Assembly (NCBI GenBank): GCA_963667595.2
Contig: CAXXWD010000011.1
Location: forward strand, 1-64,000
Reading direction: 5' to 3'
DNA: 64,000 nt
From: JAHJQZ01 sp963667595
GTDB lineage: Bacteria > Pseudomonadota > Alphaproteobacteria > Rhizobiales > Devosiaceae
Shown here: one piece after another, positions 61,755 to 64,000 of the stretch
How positions within the stretch are numbered: the stretch's first letter is position 1
Layout of the letters: each line of letters starts with the position of its first letter
The notes under the pieces: generated by a model
Seen by the model: the letters and a program-made list of their open reading frames with translations, nothing else
Told to the model about the DNA's origin: nothing
Database searches by the model: none
Program-made: the position numbers and the translations under genes

Positions 61755-62993
61755 TCAGCTTTCCGATTTACGGTACTGATAGATGCCGACATCGATCAGG
61801 CCGTGATCGAAACCGGCTTCGCAATAGCTCAGATAATAGAGCCACTTGCGCTTGAAAGCTTCATCATAGCCCAAAGGCGCGATCGTTGGCCAGTATTCCA
61901 GGAACCGATCCCGCCACTGCCGCAAAGTCTCGGCGTAGGACTTGCCGAAATTCTCGATCTTCTCGATCGCCATGCCGACCCGTTCGGCCTGTTCGCGCAT
62001 GGCCTGCTTGGTCAAAAGCATACCGCCGGGGAAGATGAAGCGCTGGATGAAGTCCGGATTCTCGCGATAGGACTTGAACGCCTCTTCGTCGATGGTGATC
62101 GCCTGGATTGCCGCCGTACCGTCCGGCTTCAACCGGTCATGCACGGTCTGGAAATAGGTCGGCCAGTTCTCCTCGCCCACCGCTTCGATCATCTCGATCG
62201 AGCAGACATGATCGTACTGTCCTTCGGTGTCGCGATAGTCCTCGAAGACCAGTGTGGCTCGATTGCCCAGGCCCTGCTTGTCCATGCGTTCAAGGGCATA
62301 TTTAAGCTGCTCACGCGACAGGGTGGTGCCGCGTATGCTGGCGTTGTAGTCGCGCGTCACGGTTTCGGCGAAACCGCCCCAACCACAGCCGATCTCGAGA
62401 ATCTCGTCGCCGTCCCTCACTCCGGCCGCATCGGCGATGTGGTGGTATTTGTTGCGCTGTGCCTGTTCGAGCGTCATGCCCTCTTTTTCAAACAAGGCCG
62501 AGGAATAGGTCATCGACGGATCGAGCCATTGCTCGTAGAACGCGTTGCCGAGATCATAATGCTCGGAAATGTTCTGCTTGGCCTTTTCCTTGGTATTGGC
62601 CCGCGACAGGTGATAGGCGAGATCCTGCGCCGCGTTGGTGAACAGGCCGTGGCTCGCCGCCAGCAAGGTATCGTAGTTTTCCAAAAAGAAACGGAAGATC
62701 GCCGTCAGGTCGTCAACTTCGATGTCGCCATCGATATAGGCCGCCGCAAAACCAACCGTCCCCCGACGCATCGCCTTGCTGAGCACCTTGAAATTGTTGA
62801 GCTTGAGGGTTGGTGAAAATCCGGTTCCGATGGTGCCGATCGTCCGGCTGTGACCATCGGGAAACACCACGGTCAGCGCGCCCCGCTCCGGCGTGCCGAT
62901 CATCCTCGTTCCGACAAAATCCAGGAGCTGTGACAGAATCCAGGAGCCAAGGCCGCGCGAAGCCGGCCGGCTGTCGACTGATTTATGCGACAT
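61755..62993 (-). CDS. cfa: cyclopropane-fatty-acyl-phospholipid synthase family methyltransferase
   Basis: A SAM-dependent enzyme that would methylenate unsaturated lipid acyl chains at the inner membrane. It has 412 residues. NISEHYDLGNAFYEQWLDPS and MTYSSALFEKEGMTLEQAQ precede the SAM motif ILEIGCGWGGFAETV. GTTLSREQLKYA, DHVCSIEMIEAVGEENWPTY and IQRFIFPGGMLLT are typical of Cfa. The start at 62993 (MSHKSVDSRP) is reported. An upstream ATG at 63080 has a better ribosome site (AAAAGG) but adds 29 residues unlike the family. The C-terminal Gly-Tyr-Asp and Cys-Glu-Ala segments are intact. Confidence 0.9.
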   Translation of the reverse strand: MSHKSVDSRPASRGLGSWILSQLLDFVGTRMIGTPERGALTVVFPDGHSRTIGTIGTGFSPTLKLNNFKVLSKAMRRGTVGFAAAYIDGDIEVDDLTAIFRFFLENYDTLLAASHGLFTNAAQDLAYHLSRANTKEKAKQNISEHYDLGNAFYEQWLDPSMTYSSALFEKEGMTLEQAQRNKYHHIADAAGVRDGDEILEIGCGWGGFAETVTRDYNASIRGTTLSREQLKYALERMDKQGLGNRATLVFEDYRDTEGQYDHVCSIEMIEAVGEENWPTYFQTVHDRLKPDGTAAIQAITIDEEAFKSYRENPDFIQRFIFPGGMLLTKQAMREQAERVGMAIEKIENFGKSYAETLRQWRDRFLEYWPTIAPLGYDEAFKRKWLYYLSYCEAGFDHGLIDVGIYQYRKSES

Positions 62994-63137
62994 GTGCGTT
63001 ACTCTTTGCCTCAAGGGAAACAAATTCCCCGGCCGTCCAGCCGCTTGGCAGGTCGGTCCGGGCCTCGCCGTTTCCTCCATTTTACCTTTTGTTAGTGTAA
63101 CTGCGTCGCTGAGAGATGCAAGACACCACGCATTCGA

Positions 63138-64000
63138 TCAGGTTTTCGCCATGTCGATGAGGCGGAACTGAACCTCCTCGCGCCCCTGATAATGGTTGAT
63201 GCCAAGCGTGCCGCAGAAGTGCATCGGCTTGTCGTTGCGCGCATCGAGCGCGGCGCCGAGCGGCGTTCCCGCCACCGAAAAGGCAATCGCCTTGAGGCGC
63301 GCGCCGTCGCCCGAGGTCAGGGAAAACCGGATATGCCGACCTTCGCCCACCGGTTGTGGATAGCGGGCATGATGCGCGGGAAAGGCGAAGACCGGACCGG
63401 GATTGCCCATGCCGAACGGACCGGCCTTTTCCAGATCGCGCACGAAATCGAGGCTGGCGCCTCGCGCCGTCAGCGCCGCATCGATGAAGACCGCCGCATC
63501 GGCCCGCGCCGTGGCAACGTCGTCGGCAAGAAGGTCACCTAGAAAGGCGCGAAACGCGCCGATGCCCCCCGGCGCCACTGTCACGCCAGCCGCCATGGCA
63601 TGGCCGCCGCCTTTCACGATGAGGCCGGCATCGACCGCCGCGCTCACCGCCCGCCCGAGATCGACGCCGGGCAAAGACCGCCCCGATCCGGTTCCCGTCC
63701 CGTCCGGGCCCAGAGCAATCGCAAAGGCGGGTCGGCCGAAGCGTTCCTTGAGGCGCGAAGCGACCAGCCCGACCACGCCGGGATGCCAGGCTTCCGAGGC
63801 CAGAACCAGGACCGGTGGCCCTTCAGTGTCTCCGATCTCGGCATCGGCGGCCGCCGATGCCTCTTCGACCGCCTGTTTTTCGATGCGCTGCCGCTCGGCG
63901 TTGAGGTCGTCGAGCCGCGCCGCGATGGCCAGCATCTCGTGCTCGTCGGCCCCGCTCAGCAAACGCGCGCCCAGGCCCGCATCGCCAATTCGACCGCCGG
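63138..64000 (-). CDS. recJ: single-stranded-DNA-specific exonuclease RecJ, 3' part
   Basis: A 5'-3' single-strand exonuclease used in recombination and repair. The 286 C-terminal residues are inside the window; the start lies beyond it. Seen are GARLLSGADEHEMLAIAARL, LASEAWHPGVVGLVASRLKE, the DHHA1 motif VKGGGHAMAAGVTV and PFGMGNPGPVFAF, then the OB-fold end (FCGTLGINHYQGREEVQFRL). The N-terminal DHH domain with the catalytic Asp residues is not visible. Confidence 0.93.
   Translation of the reverse strand, partial: GGRIGDAGLGARLLSGADEHEMLAIAARLDDLNAERQRIEKQAVEEASAAADAEIGDTEGPPVLVLASEAWHPGVVGLVASRLKERFGRPAFAIALGPDGTGTGSGRSLPGVDLGRAVSAAVDAGLIVKGGGHAMAAGVTVAPGGIGAFRAFLGDLLADDVATARADAAVFIDAALTARGASLDFVRDLEKAGPFGMGNPGPVFAFPAHHARYPQPVGEGRHIRFSLTSGDGARLKAIAFSVAGTPLGAALDARNDKPMHFCGTLGINHYQGREEVQFRLIDMAKT

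Noticed and set aside
1..64000. CRISPR arrays, phage modules, complete insertion sequences or a toxin-antitoxin pair.
   Set aside because: No regularly spaced repeats, transposase motifs, integrase or structural phage genes were seen on either strand.

Overview
The window looks like a chromosomal contig from a high-GC alphaproteobacterium of the order Hyphomicrobiales (Devosia/Pelagibacterium-like; genus is a guess). The reasons are an intact-order AapJQMP general amino-acid transporter, the double cold-shock-domain protein followed by a DUF192 lipoprotein, the NDUFS4-like complex I subunit gene, three solute-binding-protein ABC loci, and short GC-rich palindromic repeats around a DUF559 gene. 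About fifty genes are recognisable, with four tRNAs: Pro(TGG), Arg(TCT), Glu(TTC) and Glu(CTC).

Layout. 0-3.7 kb: a damaged stretch. It holds a partial methylmalonyl-CoA mutase gene, a DUF559 nuclease gene bracketed by three palindromic repeats, what looks like the first 14 codons of a lost biotin-carboxylase gene, a macro-domain gene and aapP. Eleven single-base insertions fall in the first 3.2 kb and break four of these genes, which points to poor sequence near a contig end. 3.7-10 kb: aapM, aapQ, aapJ, a cystathionine beta-lyase, a PAP2 phosphatase, tRNA-Pro and an NDUFS4-like protein. 10.3-25.4 kb: an N-acetylglucosamine/chitooligosaccharide locus on the minus strand. It contains a GH20 hexosaminidase, an RpiR regulator, an ABC transporter with a Gfo/Idh dehydrogenase, CutC, a ROK kinase, NagA, a SIS-type NagB-II, a GntR/UTRA regulator and a deleted M81 peptidase gene. 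Palindromes resembling TGAAAAT-N-ATTTTCA lie before the transporter operon and in the rpiR / NTF2-like divergent region. 25.6-31.9 kb: tamA and tamB. 32-35.4 kb: a ROK repressor, an SQR-like flavoprotein and a lytic transglycosylase lipoprotein. 35.5-42.2 kb: a second sugar ABC operon with a sugar isomerase and a Gfo/Idh dehydrogenase, behind a perfect LacI-type operator. 42.5-49.5 kb: tRNA-Arg, an aldo/keto reductase, an MFS transporter with MerR, the DUF192 and cold-shock genes, a glyoxalase, an M15-like lipoprotein, tRNA-Glu and a patatin-like protein. 49.7-52.4 kb: pyruvate phosphate dikinase. 53-55.3 kb: a secreted Cys-rich protein and purU, whose last 156 bp are duplicated 730 bp away across an AT-rich segment. 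55.5-64 kb: tRNA-Glu, ornithine cyclodeaminase, an Lrp/AsnC regulator, a decayed IclR gene, a PstS-like protein paired with a GGDEF/EAL protein, an AhpD-like protein, a CFA-type methyltransferase and the 3' part of recJ.

How it works together. The GlcNAc locus can be read as a full route: extracellular or periplasmic hexosaminidase, ABC import, kinase, deacetylase, then deaminase/isomerase, under two sugar-phosphate-type regulators. All three ABC operons place a strong stem-loop just after the solute-binding-protein gene, which would keep that protein in excess over its membrane partners. No phage, CRISPR array or complete insertion sequence is visible. The best traces of mobile DNA are the purU 3'-end duplication and the DUF559/palindrome cassette.
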